This document shows, piece after piece, positions 21,648 to 33,900 of a stretch of 57,258 nucleotides of DNA (the stretch's first letter is position 1; every line of letters starts with the position of its first letter). The stretch comes from Mucidula mucida (taxonomy: Eukaryota; Basidiomycota; Agaricomycetes; Agaricales; Physalacriaceae): NCBI GenBank assembly GCA_015501055.1, contig JADNYV010000229.1:1-57258 (forward strand), written 5' to 3'. Made by a program: the position numbers and the translations under genes. The notes beneath the pieces are model-generated. The model was not told the origin of the DNA, ran no database searches, and worked only from the letters and a program-made list of their open reading frames with translations.

Positions 21648-23845
21648 TCAATTCCTTCCCTCCTGCTCCTCATCCCGCTTCTTCTTCTCCTCTTCGAGAC
21701 GAGCCATAACCTTGTCGACCTCATGCTGCCAATCCGTCCTCAAGCACAGCAGAGATCCAAAGACGGCACAGTACACCAACGACACGGTAAGGCCAAGCCA
21801 CAGACCGTGAAGCCCCATGTGGGCTTTGAAAGTAAGAAGGAGTGCGAGTGGAATACCTAGACGCTGGCGGTCAGGCGACGAGCAGTTGGGAAGTGAGTCA
21901 CGCACCGATGATGTAGTACGCGCTAAGATTGAGGATGGCGCCAGTAACTTGTTTACCCCTCGCGCGGAGGATGCCACCAGATACAGCGGCACCGCCATCA
22001 AACACTTGGAAGACCGCGCACAGCGGAAGGATGGCCGCTGTGGTGGCGATTACCTCTGTGTGCACGTTTAGCAAAGGTCAGTGAGAACGTGGCGAAAACC
22101 AACCAGGATCGTCGTTGAAAAGCTTGCCCCACGAATCTCGGAAGGTAAGAAATATGGTGCTAAGCATCGTTGAGCGATGTTCAAGCTAACAGTATGGTGA
22201 CGCGTACCATGAAATGCCCGAGAGCAAGAGTGACATGAGCAACGAGGTCTTGGACGCAACTCCGGCACGATGGGCATTGCTTTCACCTAGCAAGTTTCCG
22301 ATTCTGACGCGATTTAGCCACTTGGCGGCAAAGCGAAAATAGTAACTAACCTGACAGACGAAGCGATAGACAGTGCGAATGGAGCCTGGAATGTCGTTGA
22401 ACATGAGACCAAAAGCACCGATTGAGTTGCGAGCGCCACGGGTCCAAGCCTATCGTCTAATGTTCGGGTTAACGAAAACAAATAAAGTGAAGAAAAACTT
22501 GCAGAGAGGCCGCTAATCCAATAAGCTCCCATGCCCACCACTCTGATGCAGTCTGGCCGACACCACCGAGTCCTAGTTCAGCCAGAACACCAAGGGAAGT
22601 GAAGCTGCGGCGGGAGAAGGGGTGCCACGCAGTGTGAGGAGCGACAAAGATGCCGTAGAGGATTGACAGGATGGACACGAGGTTGAAGGAAATGGCAGTC
22701 GAAATCGGTGCGCCGATGAACCCGAGACGAATGGGCTCAGGACCCCAAACTGTAAGGTGACAAGTTAGTCATTCTCATTCCACGGCGGATGTAAGAGATC
22801 GCACCCAGTAAGTAGTTCAAAAACGCATTGATCGGGGCGACAATGAAGATGATCCGAGTGGGCACATCAAATAGTCCTGCGCGCGATTAGTGTCAAATAA
22901 TAAGGAGATCGTCAAGTGAGGATACCTTGTGATTGAAAATAGCGTCTGCTGATACAGTTGAAGGCATACGCTAACAAAGCAAGTGTTTAAAAGTCTAAAT
23001 CAAGTCCAGAAATAGACGCGTACCTGGAAGACCAAGAGAAACCCATCGCAAATAAGTTGCGGCGAGTTTCGCGACTTCTGGGTCTTGCTTCAGGAAGAGG
23101 AGGATCCCCTCGGCGTTGAACCAAACCGCGTACGTGGGCTAGATAGATGCTAAGTCATGAGAACAATTTGCATAGGCAAAATTACGAACAACGAGTAACG
23201 CGGCGACGATGACGACTGAAAGAGGTTAGATGATTCGATGCGTCGCAACATGTTGAAACGTACCCATGCGTTGACACCACAATCCCACCAGATTCGGGTG
23301 GGGAGAAGTCCAAGCCGAGGGAAGCATGGTATCGAGAGCACTGGTAAAGCCTTGAATTATAGAGAATCCACTGACGCTCGCGGTCATGGAACCGAGTGTG
23401 ATGGCAGCAAGCGCAGTCGTCGAAATATGGCCAACGGAAAGGGTGGATGCCATGACAAGACTATACTCAAGAAGGTGGGTACTGTTAAACTATGAGTAAG
23501 AAGGCCAATATTTTCTTAAGGACACACTCACCCAAAGACTGGCAGACCATACTTTGTCAAGATCCCAAATTCTTCCCACACCATAGCAGCCTCTCCAACC
23601 TGTGGGTTTTCGTCCGCGTCTTCGAAGATTCGAGGAACGGCAGGGTTGATGAGCGGGGTATTTTCGTTCGCCGTAGGAATGCTAGCCATGCTTGGCTTGG
23701 ATGGGCGACGATGCAAGAACGGTGTCTCTTCATTGGGTTCGCCGTCCGCGTCGTCGAACTGATGATGACTCGCGTATCTGGAGAGTAGGGCATAGTCTGA
23801 TGGAATGCTACTGCCTGTAGCCGCTTGACGATGAGGAGAAGACAT
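21648..23845 (-). CDS. MATE family multidrug/toxin efflux transporter
   Basis: Membrane antiporter that would export small organic compounds, similar to yeast Erc1-type MATE proteins. It starts at ATG 23845 (MSSPHRQAATG), about 50 bp below a TATAAAAT on the minus strand, with a hydrophilic ~100-residue N-terminus as usual in fungi. Many short introns split the rest. Exons spell typical MATE segments: STLSVGHISTTALAAITLGS, FIGAPISTAISFNLVSIL, GGVGQTASEWWAWELIGLAASL, LGPVALATQSVLL, SIASSVRVGNLLG. The C-terminal exon ends with helices and a charged tail (EEEKKKRDEEQEGRN), stop at 21648-21650. The family is known to exchange substrates for H+ or Na+; the substrate here is unknown. Its 3' part is duplicated at 39243-39546, and a fragment of a relative lies at 46766-46820. 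Confidence 0.88.
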
Positions 23846-24994
23846 TGTGGAACAAGGACAACCTTGGTCTGCAACGCAGGAGACCGAGCCGATTTTATAG
23901 CCGCTGTCGACAGCCGAGGCGTAAGGAGAAAAAATGCAGCTGATCAAGAAGGCAGGAGAAAATTTAACGCCGATAAGGGCCTTCGGCCGCGTGGTTCGGT
24001 CTAAGTTCGGTTTTAAAGAGAAAAAGATGCATTATGTTGTCTACAAATCGTACATATCTAAGCTGCGATAAAGCCTCAATTGAGAGGTGCAGAAGAGCAA
24101 ATTATCGCTTACTTGCCAACCCATTGTGTCCCAGCAACAACACTGGAACTTGACCTGGAAGACTTGCGTTAGTAAAAAGAACGACGCGTAAGTTGTAGAA
24201 GCGATCAGAAAAAAGTAAAAGTCTCGACACAAGGATTAAGACAGGGATAACTGCAAGATTATTCTCATCCTATGATGAGGAAACAAGATTTGCACGAACC
24301 TTGACAAGAAAGCCACTAATGGAAGGGTGTAACCTGAAGGAAAAACGTAAGTTTTTGAGGGATGCGAAGACATGGAAAAATCAGTTGTACAAGAATCGTC
24401 AATAGACTGGTTGAAACCAATCAATCAGATTTTTCAGTGTGATATAAGAATCGTCATGTAGAAAGTGGGACAAGCACGTACCGATGGTGGTGGAAGAGAA
24501 CGAGGAATGAAAAACGCGTTGGCGTATTATATATGAACACTTAAACTCCGCCGGATCGGGCCGAATCTCGATGAGCGCGGATGTCGGGACGGCCCCGACG
24601 ACGACGAGCAAACAGCCGGAACTGCCGACGGTCAGTCGACGCGAAGGCTTCGAGAGCAGCCCGCCAACCCGCCCGGCTCGGTTTGATTGACTGTTTCAAC
24701 TTACTCCAACAGACGGTAGGCAAGGGACGTGCCGTCAACAAATCGGCTTGGCTCGAATCCACCACTACGCCACGCTGCTCGCCAGCCCAACGTCGCCTAA
24801 TAGAGGACCTCGCGTGACGACTCCAATGTATGCGTCTTGCTCAGCTGAGCTGCCCGAGCTCACTGCCGTCCGTGTAGCCTGCTTCGCCTCGCCCTGTGAT
24901 ACCTCGACATCGCTTCACGTGTCTGATGTCTGGGAAGCGCTTCGGTCTTCTTAAATACAGACCAGAATCGAGAACCGAGTCAATTTGTATCGCC
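23846..24994. other. Intergenic region between MATE and alpha-galactosidase genes
   Basis: It contains the MATE promoter (TATAAAAT near 23893-23900 on the minus strand). The minus strand from about 24540 to 24040 has several plausible donor/acceptor pairs (for example GTACGTG near 24482, TTCCTTCAG near 24335) around short hydrophobic coding stretches. This could be a small spliced membrane-protein gene, but I cannot fix the exons. 24560-24950 is GC-rich and holds nothing I can name. Confidence 0.3.
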
Positions 24995-27362
24995 ATGGCC
25001 CTCGTAGCGCTAGCAGTCCCCACAGTCTTTGCCTTCATGTTCTTGGCTGGCCTGCAGCAGGCCCCGACTCCTACATTGGCCTTGGACCTTGGAGATCAGG
25101 TCGGGCGTCTACCATGTATGTTCTCCAATTCCTATTCTACTTGATACTGACAGATATCAGTCATGGGCTACAACAGTATGTCGCACACCTTCGTCTTCTG
25201 AATTTCAAATTGACCCCGCATCAGCTTGGAACGCGTACTTTGTATGCTACAATATTTGCTGCCCCTCTTTGATCTCACGTTGTGACAGTGCAATATCAAT
25301 GAAGACCTTGTGTACAACACGGCAGAGCTTATGGTATCGCTCGGACTGGCCGTACGTAATCATCGCCATCTGCGTTCACCAATGACATCCTCAGCAGGAC
25401 GTTGGCTACAACTATGTCAACATCGACGACTGCTACTCGGAGAAGCAGAGAAGCGCAAGTGGAGACATTTTAGCTAGTGCGCTCCTTCATTATGACAGTC
25501 GTGTTGCTACTGAGGTTGTCGCAGATGCAGAGCGCTTTCCTTCCGGTATGAGGAATCTGACCGACAAGATACACGCTCTAGGATTGTGCGTTCTCTTTCC
25601 TCCGAGCTTTCACCATACTAAACCACACTCATAGGAAGACCGGCATCGTAGGTTCTTGCTATCCTTTGATCTACCAGTGTCCTCACCGAAAGTAGTACAG
25701 TGACTCTGGATGGTTCACCTGTCAAATGTATCCTGGGTCTTTCCAAAACGAAGAAAGGTCCGTCTCCTCCGGTTATCTCTTCTTTTCTGCTCAATGCTTC
25801 TCAGAGACGCACATCTCTTTAACGTTGAATGGGGCTTCGATCTACTAAAGTACTTTTCACTTCTTTATCTCTGTGATTGCACGATACTAATCGTTTTAAG
25901 GTTCGATAATTGTGCCGGTGCGAAGCTCCGCGTTTTCTGGTGAATATTCTAAATAACATCGCCCCCAGTACCCTTCGATTCTATTGTGAAAGAGGGTCAG
26001 GTTGGAAGTAAGCAGTAAACCATTGCCGCCTTCCACGTTTATGTACTGTTTCAGAATTCGCTCGTATGTCCAACGCCATCAAGGACCTCGCCAAGACATC
26101 CGGGAAACCACCTATGCTATTTTCTCTATGCCAGTGGGGCCGTGTTAGTCCTTCTCCGTGTTCAACAATGCGAAGCTCACCATGTTGTAGTTACAACCAT
26201 GGCTGTGGGCAAGGGAGTTGGGCCAATCCTGGAGGGTATGTTGCAGCGCTTTACATAAATCCGTATATTCATCAGCTTTACAGACTACAGATGATATTGG
26301 CGCGAACTGGAACTCACTCGCTGGAATTATTAATCAGTATTGCTTTCTTTTGGTCAACACTTCTCTTGCTAATGTTTCCACAGGAACTCGTTCCATGCTT
26401 GGGCGTCCGATTTCTATGGGCACAACGATTTAGATATGGTATGCTCTCTCTCCTCAGACGTTCGCTATTGGTCACTGAAAGTTTGTCAGCTCGAGATGTA
26501 GGTTGATACCTATTGACGAACTCAAGAGCTGATTGCTATGCAGTGGTAACGGCCAACTCACCCTGGCTGAATCACAAAGTCATTTTACGGCTTGGGCGTT
26601 CTTGAAGTCACCTCTACTGATTGTTCGTTTCGCCTTCATTATGATTGTCATTTTCTAACGCATCTACAGGGAACTGATGTTTGTGAACAATCGGGCGACT
26701 GACGATTGACGTACTGACCATATCCGTAGCTCTCGAAAGTCAGCGAGCAAGCCTTGACAGTACTCAAGAATACAGAGATCATTGCTATCAATCAGGATCC
26801 AGTCGTGGGTCCCGGAGTTGTTCCGTTCAGATGGGGTGTTAATGTACGTCGCTCGATCGCGTCTTGATCTTCTGTCCTTGATCGTACTGTAGCCTGATTA
26901 TACCTTCAACGCGACGCATCCAGCTCAATACTGGAGTGGTCAAAGTGAGAACGGGACAGTGTTCATGCTGGTCTGTATTTCTCAGCTTTTGTTTTGTGTT
27001 GACACTGATCCGACGACAGATCAACACGCTTGACGAGCCGGCCGACATGTTCTTCAACCTAACTGAATCACCATGGATACGTTGGGGAAGACAGTACTCT
27101 GTTAGGGTACGTCACATTTGTCTGCACTGTGTTCTACTGGTCGCTAACATAATAAAAGGATCTTTGGACGCATACTGACAACGGCACGGCCGTGCGCAAT
27201 TTCACTGCCAAAGCTGTTCCGCCTCATGGAGTTGCAGCGCTGTTGTTGAAGGATGCAGGCGATGAGCCGCAGGATGAGGGTCTCTCTCCGTGCGCCTTCT
27301 ACGAGTGGTGGGGCAACCCGTGGTGCATCGACCAGAATGGCACGAAAATCCAACCGACGTGA
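24995..27362 (+). CDS. Alpha-galactosidase, glycoside hydrolase family 27
   Basis: Secreted retaining hydrolase that removes terminal alpha-1,6-linked galactose from oligosaccharides and galactomannan. ATG at 24995 opens a hydrophobic signal peptide (MALVALAVPTVFAFMFLAG). At least ten short introns interrupt the gene. Exon pieces follow GH27 order: VGYNYVNIDDCYSE; DAERFPSGMRNLTDKIHALGL; GFDLLK|FDNCA, where Asp is the expected nucleophile; SLCQWG; SWRTTDDIGANW, with the acid/base Asp region; LTLAESQSHFTAWAFLKSPLLI; and IIAINQDP. A beta-sandwich part and a Cys-containing tail (CAFYEWWGNPWC) end at TGA 27360-27362. Several Asn-X-Ser/Thr sites suit a secreted glycoprotein. It lies head-away from the MATE gene and has no obvious functional link to its neighbours. 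Confidence 0.88.
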
Positions 27363-27586
27363 GGTTGATAGTGAGGCTGTCAATATGGACCTCTGTACTT
27401 ACTACTGTGCGCTGTTCTATCACATTCGCATATACTTATCGTATTTTAAATATCCGAGGCTCCTGTCCAGGTCCTTGTTATTGGATTTTTTGCATGTGGT
27501 CGTTCCCTTGTTCGTTGACTAGTAACCACCATCAGTTCCACACTCCTCCCGCGTTCTTTGCTCTCCAAAACGCTGAACTACCGAAC

Positions 27587-28240
27587 ATGTCGACCACCGC
27601 AGTAACAAACACGGGCAACAACGCGCGTGCGCCACCCGCGTCGCGTCCTGCTAAAAGGCCAAGGGCTGGCGACGCCGCAGACAAAGCCAGTCGGAAAAAG
27701 ACCGCATTGGCTAAGCCAGAGAAGGACTTCGTGGCCTATGAAGCGCACTCCGATATTCTGAACAAGAAGCTGCGGAAGTTGAAGTCCAGCTGTAAGTCGG
27801 ATTGGAAGACCGGCTGGGAGGAGCAATCGGTATTCATGGCGGACATCTGCGGTGCAGTCGCCGAATGGCTTAACGAACTTTGGAACGCTATGATGGTCCA
27901 CCGAGAAGACCCAAAGGTCATACACAGATGTGTGCTACTACGCTGCATTCGATCCGTGAGGAACTGCCACAGCCAGTACGTAGAGCGGCATTCTATTCTG
28001 CGCTCAGCTGACGCGTCTCGAAGGAGTGAATTCGAAGATAACGACGCGGACGTGCACATCCAAGACGAGAACAAGAACACGGTCTTCAAACATGAATTCC
28101 ACATTGATATTGCGTTCCAGTGTAACTGTTGGTCCTTTTTCAAGTGAAAGGATATAACACGACCCAAATTCTGGATGACCTGGACAAATTTCGTTATTCT
28201 GGCCATGTTTTTCAATGGATTCGCACAGAACCCGGAGGTT
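27587..28240 (+). CDS. Unrecognised gene, tandem copy 1
   Basis: Not a family I can name. ATG 27587 (MSTTAVTNTGNNARAPP) is followed by a basic KRPRAGDAADKASRKK segment that could act as a nuclear signal, then a Trp-rich helical region (LKSSCKSDWKTGWEEQ, AEWLNELWNAM). The first stop is TGA at 28145-28147, after CNCWSFFK. Reading continues in the same frame for about 30 more codons (KDITRPKFW ...) up to a GT near 28239. The TGA may be a nonsense mutation, or a small intron beginning at GTAACT (28121) may remove it. A degenerate relative follows at 28290-28937. Confidence 0.45.
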
Positions 28241-28289
28241 AGCCTTCCACTAACGCGCTGGTGGCGTCTGCTGACTGATATTTACTAGT

Positions 28290-28937
28290 TAATGAGGACA
28301 GTCGCGGGTACCCTTTCTGGGACCAGCACTGGTATCCGCGTTGTTGACTACTCTCCCTGCCGATCCAGTCATCGAGCAAATCAAACTTATCGAGCACAAG
28401 GGACGCATTGATGCTAAGCTCTCCAAGCTGCGGGCTAGCTGTGCAAGAGACTGACACGACGGATATGAAACCCAGTTTGAGTATATGGACGAGATTTGCG
28501 TAGAGATTGGGAAATGGCTGCCTGCTATCTGGAATGCCTTTGAGACTGGCGCGGATTTTCACACTGTGCACACGGCTATCGTCTAGACAGTGGATGCCAT
28601 ATGGGAATGCGAGAGTCGGCGAGTGTCCTGCTGGATCTACTTCGCTCTAAGATATTGATTGATTTTCAGTGCTGAGTTTTCGGACACGTCTGTCAAGGTG
28701 ACTATCAAAAATGCAGCAGGGGAAACAATCTTCAAATGCGACTGCCATATTTCGGATGCTTTGAAATGGTTTTGGAGAGAGCTTTTGCTTTTTGACGCGA
28801 GTCAGCAGAGCGATCCATCCTCGTCGATCATACTAGCGGATTTGGAGGAACACAAGATGACTGAGGAAGTATTCAGATTGCTTGCGACACCGGCGTCCGA
28901 TGGTTGGATTGAGCTTGCGTCATCTGCGCTTCTCTGA
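28290..28937 (+). pseudogene. Unrecognised gene, tandem copy 2 (decayed)
   Basis: Translated pieces mirror the copy at 27587: RIDAKLSKLRASCARD, EYMDEICVEIGKWLPAIWNAFE and EFSDTSVKVTIKNAAGETIF align with its LKSSCKSDW, DICGAVAEWLNELWNAM and EFEDNDADVHIQDENKNTVF parts. In-frame stops interrupt it: TGA where copy 1 has a Trp codon, and TAG in the HTAIV segment. The last part (28659-28937) is open for 92 codons. Probably a broken tandem duplicate. Confidence 0.5.
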
Positions 28938-28999
28938 TATTCTACGCAGGTAAAAAAATATCCAATCGTGAAGGTGCCAATAAACATTGGACGGTAAAG

Positions 29000-29972
29000 A
29001 TGCATGATGTGGCACGGAAACTGGTCTCTGTAACAGAGAATAAACGGATGGCTCGGTTCTTGGAGCAACCTACCCTTGTGTTGTACAATCAGGTCGTTAC
29101 GCCATCACTCAAGCCATCGTTACTCGCCGCCGTTCGCCGCAAAGAGGTACCCGCAGGCAGGAGTTGCAAGATGGAGATCAAAGACGCCGTCGAGATCTTT
29201 AGAAAGAACGATCTGCTCGATGATATTGTGCCCCTGATTCCGCAGGTCTACGACAACAAAATCCGTCGTGCAGTCGCCAAAGCTCTTTCAGGCGAGCAAG
29301 TCAAGAAGGAGTATAGAAAGGAGGGTCTGAAGATTCTGGAGAATGGTCTACAAAGGGCAAAGGACGCCGTCATTGGTGAACTAGAAGGCGTGTTGCCAGG
29401 CCTCGATGAGGCGCAGGATTGGCTTCACGAAAAGGTCTTTTCCAAGTTCGCAGAAGAAGATCTTCTCAAGGCGCGAGTTCCTACCTACGACGAGACCGAC
29501 CGAAAGTTGGAGAATGCTATAGACAAATTCATCGAGATTGCGAAGAGGGGCGACGAGGAGGATGGTAACCACAGGAGAGGGTACGATTCGGAGAGCAGTG
29601 AGGGTGGCGATGGCCTGGATTTGGCGGAAGATATAATGGACTGGCTTCAACTACTGGGAGAATGGCCCAATAAGGCTGAAGCTGCAGCTATCTGGGACAA
29701 AGTTCGGTGGGAAAATAGTGCAGGTCCATTTGGTATGAACGGGATTATGTCTTCTTTAGGCTATGAGTACGGTGCCTCCTGCATTTTCAAGTCTTCTGGT
29801 AGCTGACTTGCTCCTTAGGTTTGAAGAGAAGAGGTGGTACCTGTCGGAAGGCATTCGAACGATGAACAAGGTGTTTGCTTGTGCCGATATGGAGGCGCTG
29901 TCGAAGTATATACCCAAGACGACAACCTCTGGGAGTTTCACTTTTACATCGCGACCTGTGATTCTAACTTGA
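29000..29972 (+). CDS. Unrecognised two-exon gene
   Basis: No family recognised. Exon 1 is 29000-29766 and exon 2 is 29819-29972. The 52-nt intron (GTACGG ... CCTTAG) joins phase 2 to phase 1 and extends the protein to 306 aa. The sequence is helical and charged (KALSGEQVKKEYRKEGLKILENGL; EDAQ-like helices), with an acidic Ser-rich stretch near residues 195-210 (YDSESSEGGDG). There is no signal peptide or membrane segment. It follows the small tandem family on the same strand. An upstream exon cannot be excluded, because the ATG at 29000 lies in an open frame with little 5' context. Confidence 0.5.
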
Positions 29973-30973
29973 TGATCTATCTGTTTTATCATTCTAATAC
30001 TGCTGCACGTTTTACGATTCATGCAGGGTGAGGCGTCGTTATCGACTCACACTATGCATATGAGTATTCACTGCCAAATACCGATGAACCAGAAATGAGA
30101 AGAAAAAAAGTCGATTGGGTTGAAACCAATTGCAACTAGTACGCCATCGACCCGGGGATTTTGAGTGTTGAATTCAGTGCCCAAAGTCATTCTTGTTAAT
30201 TAAAACCTGAGCAGCTTTCTATCATCGGCCACTGTATCTAACCTGAGGTTTTGTGAAAGCGTCGGGATGACGTCATGGTCCCGCCCCTCTCCCGTTCACG
30301 CGTTCTTTTTCATCGATATCAGGCATCGATTTGAATGTGGAAATATGACTAGGGCTCCTTTACACCTTACGACGTTGTTAATGAAAAATGCGCTATATGT
30401 TACGGCAGACACAACACTAAAAGTCGGGTGATGGAGTACGGTGAGACGAAACACAACGACAACGACCAGCATGCTTTGCGTTGTATATTTTTGCTGAAAG
30501 AAAGTAGCCCACGTTGAGGGCCATTGCGCGCCTCCTGGTCTGTGCACCTGTTACATGTGACCAATGTCACGCACGTATTTGCAAGTCGGACGGCCTCGAA
30601 ATTGCTCTCTTGCTCAAACTTCCATGTCGGAACCTCACCGTTTTTCTCCTATCGATGTGCAAGAATTTCTCTGAATTTTTGCGACCCTTCACCCAATCAG
30701 ACGCAGACGGAATGATTCCATGGTGACTGGGCAATTGGCTTGACAGAGCAGTAGCATGAGAGAAGCCGAAGACCAGGAGAGGCAGGACTGGGACGATTGA
30801 GGAGGATTACTCGCAGGCTGCAACGAGGTTTGAGAAGTTTACCCGCCGCCGCCAAACAAGCCACAACAAACTAGCTCTTCCTCACCGCCAACCCCAGTGC
30901 CTGTGGCCGTCTTATCCGCCGCTCCTCGCCGCCGTCGTCTACGTTGAGCTCGGCATTCAGAGGATGCCATTTC
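29973..30973. other. Intergenic region upstream of the Yta7-like gene
   Basis: About 1 kb. It includes the 5' flank of the AAA gene. ORFs here (such as 30296-30547 on the minus strand) are short and unsupported. A GACGTCAT-like motif (TGACGTCATG near 30267) resembles a CRE/bZIP site, but a single copy proves little. Confidence 0.3.
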
Positions 30974-33900
30974 ATGAAACCCGCCAGCCCAGATAACGAC
31001 GCTGATCCATCACCGACTCCCTCGCCACTTAAAATCACCTTGAAAGTTCCTGCCATGGCCAATACCCGAAGTTCGGCACGTCTCAGTGGCAGCAGATCCG
31101 GCTCTCAGCAGAGCGAATCAAATAGCCGCAACGGCGGAGGGGAGGATGACGATCATCCTCCCGTCAGAACCAGGTTAACCAGAAGCAGTCGCGCCAAAAC
31201 TGTCAGCTACGTAGAAAGTGATCCCGACGACGCTGCCGCCGACCCCGCTGCGATGTTTGATGGAGACGATAATGTCGAGCCGGCGCGCGCTGATACGCAT
31301 GACGCGGACGCCGATGAAGACGACGAGTTGCAACCTCGGCGCGCTTCTCGCCGAAGGCTCACCAAGAGGGGAGACACTCATTTAGATGACTATATCGAGG
31401 AAGACGATACCACGAACAGTAGGCGATACAACACTCGCCATTCACAGGCCAAACAGCAGCCTAAACCAGACCCAAGGCTACTTCGCCAACAGGCACGGGC
31501 TAATCGTGCAATGACCCGAGCTTCGAAGAAGGATGGAGACTGGATTGGTTCATCTTCTGGCGACTCTCATGTCTCAGAAGAGATGCAATTTACTGATGAA
31601 ATAGAAATTGACCCTCCCCCGCCCGACGACGAAGAGGATGAGCCAGAGGAGGAAGAAGGCAAAGGATACAAGCTGCGACAACGCGCTCCTGTCAACTATG
31701 CCATACCACCGCCCCTTGAAGAACTGCCTCACCCACCTCCAAAATCCAATAATCGCGGTGGAAGGAAACCTTACCATCGCAAGAGAGGTCCTGGCTGGAG
31801 CGCAGGTGGTGCCGAGCTAGGACGATGGATGGGTTTGCCAGGAGACGACTCGGATTCCGATGCACCTACCAGAACACCTAAGAAGCCTTTCGGCCTAGGC
31901 GCTGGTGCATTCGACGGGGGAGGTGTGGCTGCTGGTGGCAGCGGCCTTTTGCCGCCTGATTTTGCCGCTTCTGGGACTCCCTCCAACCTGGGCAAGGTGA
32001 CTGATGCCAGTACGTTCGAAGCTAGTGTCGCACATATTGCCACTGATAGCTTGTCTAAGGTCTTGCTGATGCTGACCCTTTGGGCGTCAATGTCAATGTT
32101 ACATTTGACGAAGTTGGTGGCCTAGATGATCGTGAGCTCTTGTATATGGTCATTTCGCACACGTACCAATCATTCCTAGATATACATTCACTGAAGGAAA
32201 TGACTTTGCTTCCGCTGCTATACCCCGAAGTCTTTCAACAATTCAATGTCACTCCTCCTCGAGGCGTTCTCTTTCACGGGCCTCCCGGTACAGGAAAGAC
32301 TTTGCTAGCGCGCGCTTTGGCAGCTAGTTGTCGTTCCAATGGCAAGCAGATTTGTACGTCGAATTACGATGGTTTACTTTATACGACTAACCAGCCATCT
32401 CAGCTTTCTTCATGCGTAAAGGAGCTGACGCGCTCTCAAAATGGGTCGGAGAAGCTGAACGGCAACTTCGCCTTTTGTTTGAGGAAGCGCGCGCCTCCCA
32501 GCCTTCTATCATCTTCTTCGACGAAATTGATGGTTTAGCGCCTGTGCGATCGTCGAAGCAGGATCAAATACATGCCTCCATTGTTTCTACCCTACTAGCT
32601 CTGATGGACGGTATGGACGGGCGAGGTCAAGTCGTGGTCATTGGCGCGACGAATCGACCAGACGCTATCGATCCTGCTTTGCGTCGGCCTGGTCGGTTTG
32701 ACCGCGAATTCTACTTTCCTCTGCCGAATTTGGACGGGAGGGAGAAAATTCTGTCCATCATGACGAAGAGTTGGCAAGGTTGGACTGGCGATGAGGGTGA
32801 CAATAAGCTGAAGGGTTTGGCGCAAATGACGAAAGGGTATGGTGGAGCTGATCTTCGAGTACGTGAGACCGCTTCCATCATTTAACTTTCGCTCATTCTT
32901 CGCAGGCACTGTGTACGGAAGCAACTCTGAATGCCATACAGCGCAAATACCCCCAGATCTACAAGTCCAACGACCGACTCTTGTTGAAGCCTGATTCGAT
33001 TACCGTGGGCTTGAGAGATTTCATGATCTCAATCAAGAGTACGTTATTTTGTGGACGCAATCCTCATGTCGACTGACGGTGTTCACTCAGAACTGGTTCC
33101 ATCTTCCGCAAGGTCTTCAGCTTCTGTGGCGACCCCACTTCCACCTCAGCTCGAACCTCTGCTGTCCGAGACACTCGAGAAAGCGAAGACTGTTCTACAG
33201 CGGGTTCTTCCCACCGAGAAAAGGCTCACTGCTCTCGAGGAAGCGGAATTTGAGGACGAAGACGACGAAAACGTCGCTCTGGATCGTGAGCTGCTCATGC
33301 AATGTATGTCGTGCACTTTCCATCCTTACTCTGAGCTAACATAACATCCAGCCATGGAAACGTTGCGGGTACATCGACCGCGGATATTGCTCTATGGTCC
33401 ACCTGGCATGGGACAAACGTACATTGGAGCCGCCATGTTACATCATCTCGAAGGATATCACGTCCAGAGCCTGGAACTCGGCACACTTCTTGGTGATGCG
33501 ACGAGGGTATGTGTGTTACTTACCTACTTCTTCGTATTATTCACAACCTCATAGACGGCTGAAGCGGCAATTGTTCAGCTGTTTGTAGAAGCGAAAAGAC
33601 ACCAGCCTTCGATCATCTACATACCTTCATTAATTGGGTGGTGCGCGACTATTTCCGAAACCGCTCGCTCGACGGTCAAGGCTATGCTCGATACCTTGGC
33701 ACCTACTGATCCAATCCTTCTCCTTGCTATCATTGATGGTCAATTCAAGGACCTTCCTCGCGACGTCCGTGCATGGTTTGGGCCGTCAAAGGACAACCGT
33801 GTCCCGTTGGCTGCACCCACAGACGAGCTGCGTGAAAGGTTCTTCGAGGGATTGATCAAGGACATCAGACGACCTCCAAATCAGTTCACGGACGGTATCA

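Larger units (their letters stand above)
17905..21955 (+). repeat. Inverted segmental duplication, left arm (FunK1 A + MATE 3' end)
   Basis: This arm matches 39243-43303 in reverse orientation over about 4 kb. Similarity starts near the FunK1 TATA region, crosses the whole kinase gene and the shared 3' flanks, and ends inside the MATE gene near AACAAGTTACTGGCGCC. Outside these limits the two loci are unrelated. Confidence 0.88.

Noticed and set aside
30260..30275. CRE-like TGACGTCA motif as a regulatory site
   Set aside because: A single occurrence with no supporting partner site or conservation evidence.
30944..30973. Earlier start for the Yta7-like protein
   Set aside because: The codon at 30944 is TTG; the first in-frame ATG is at 30974.
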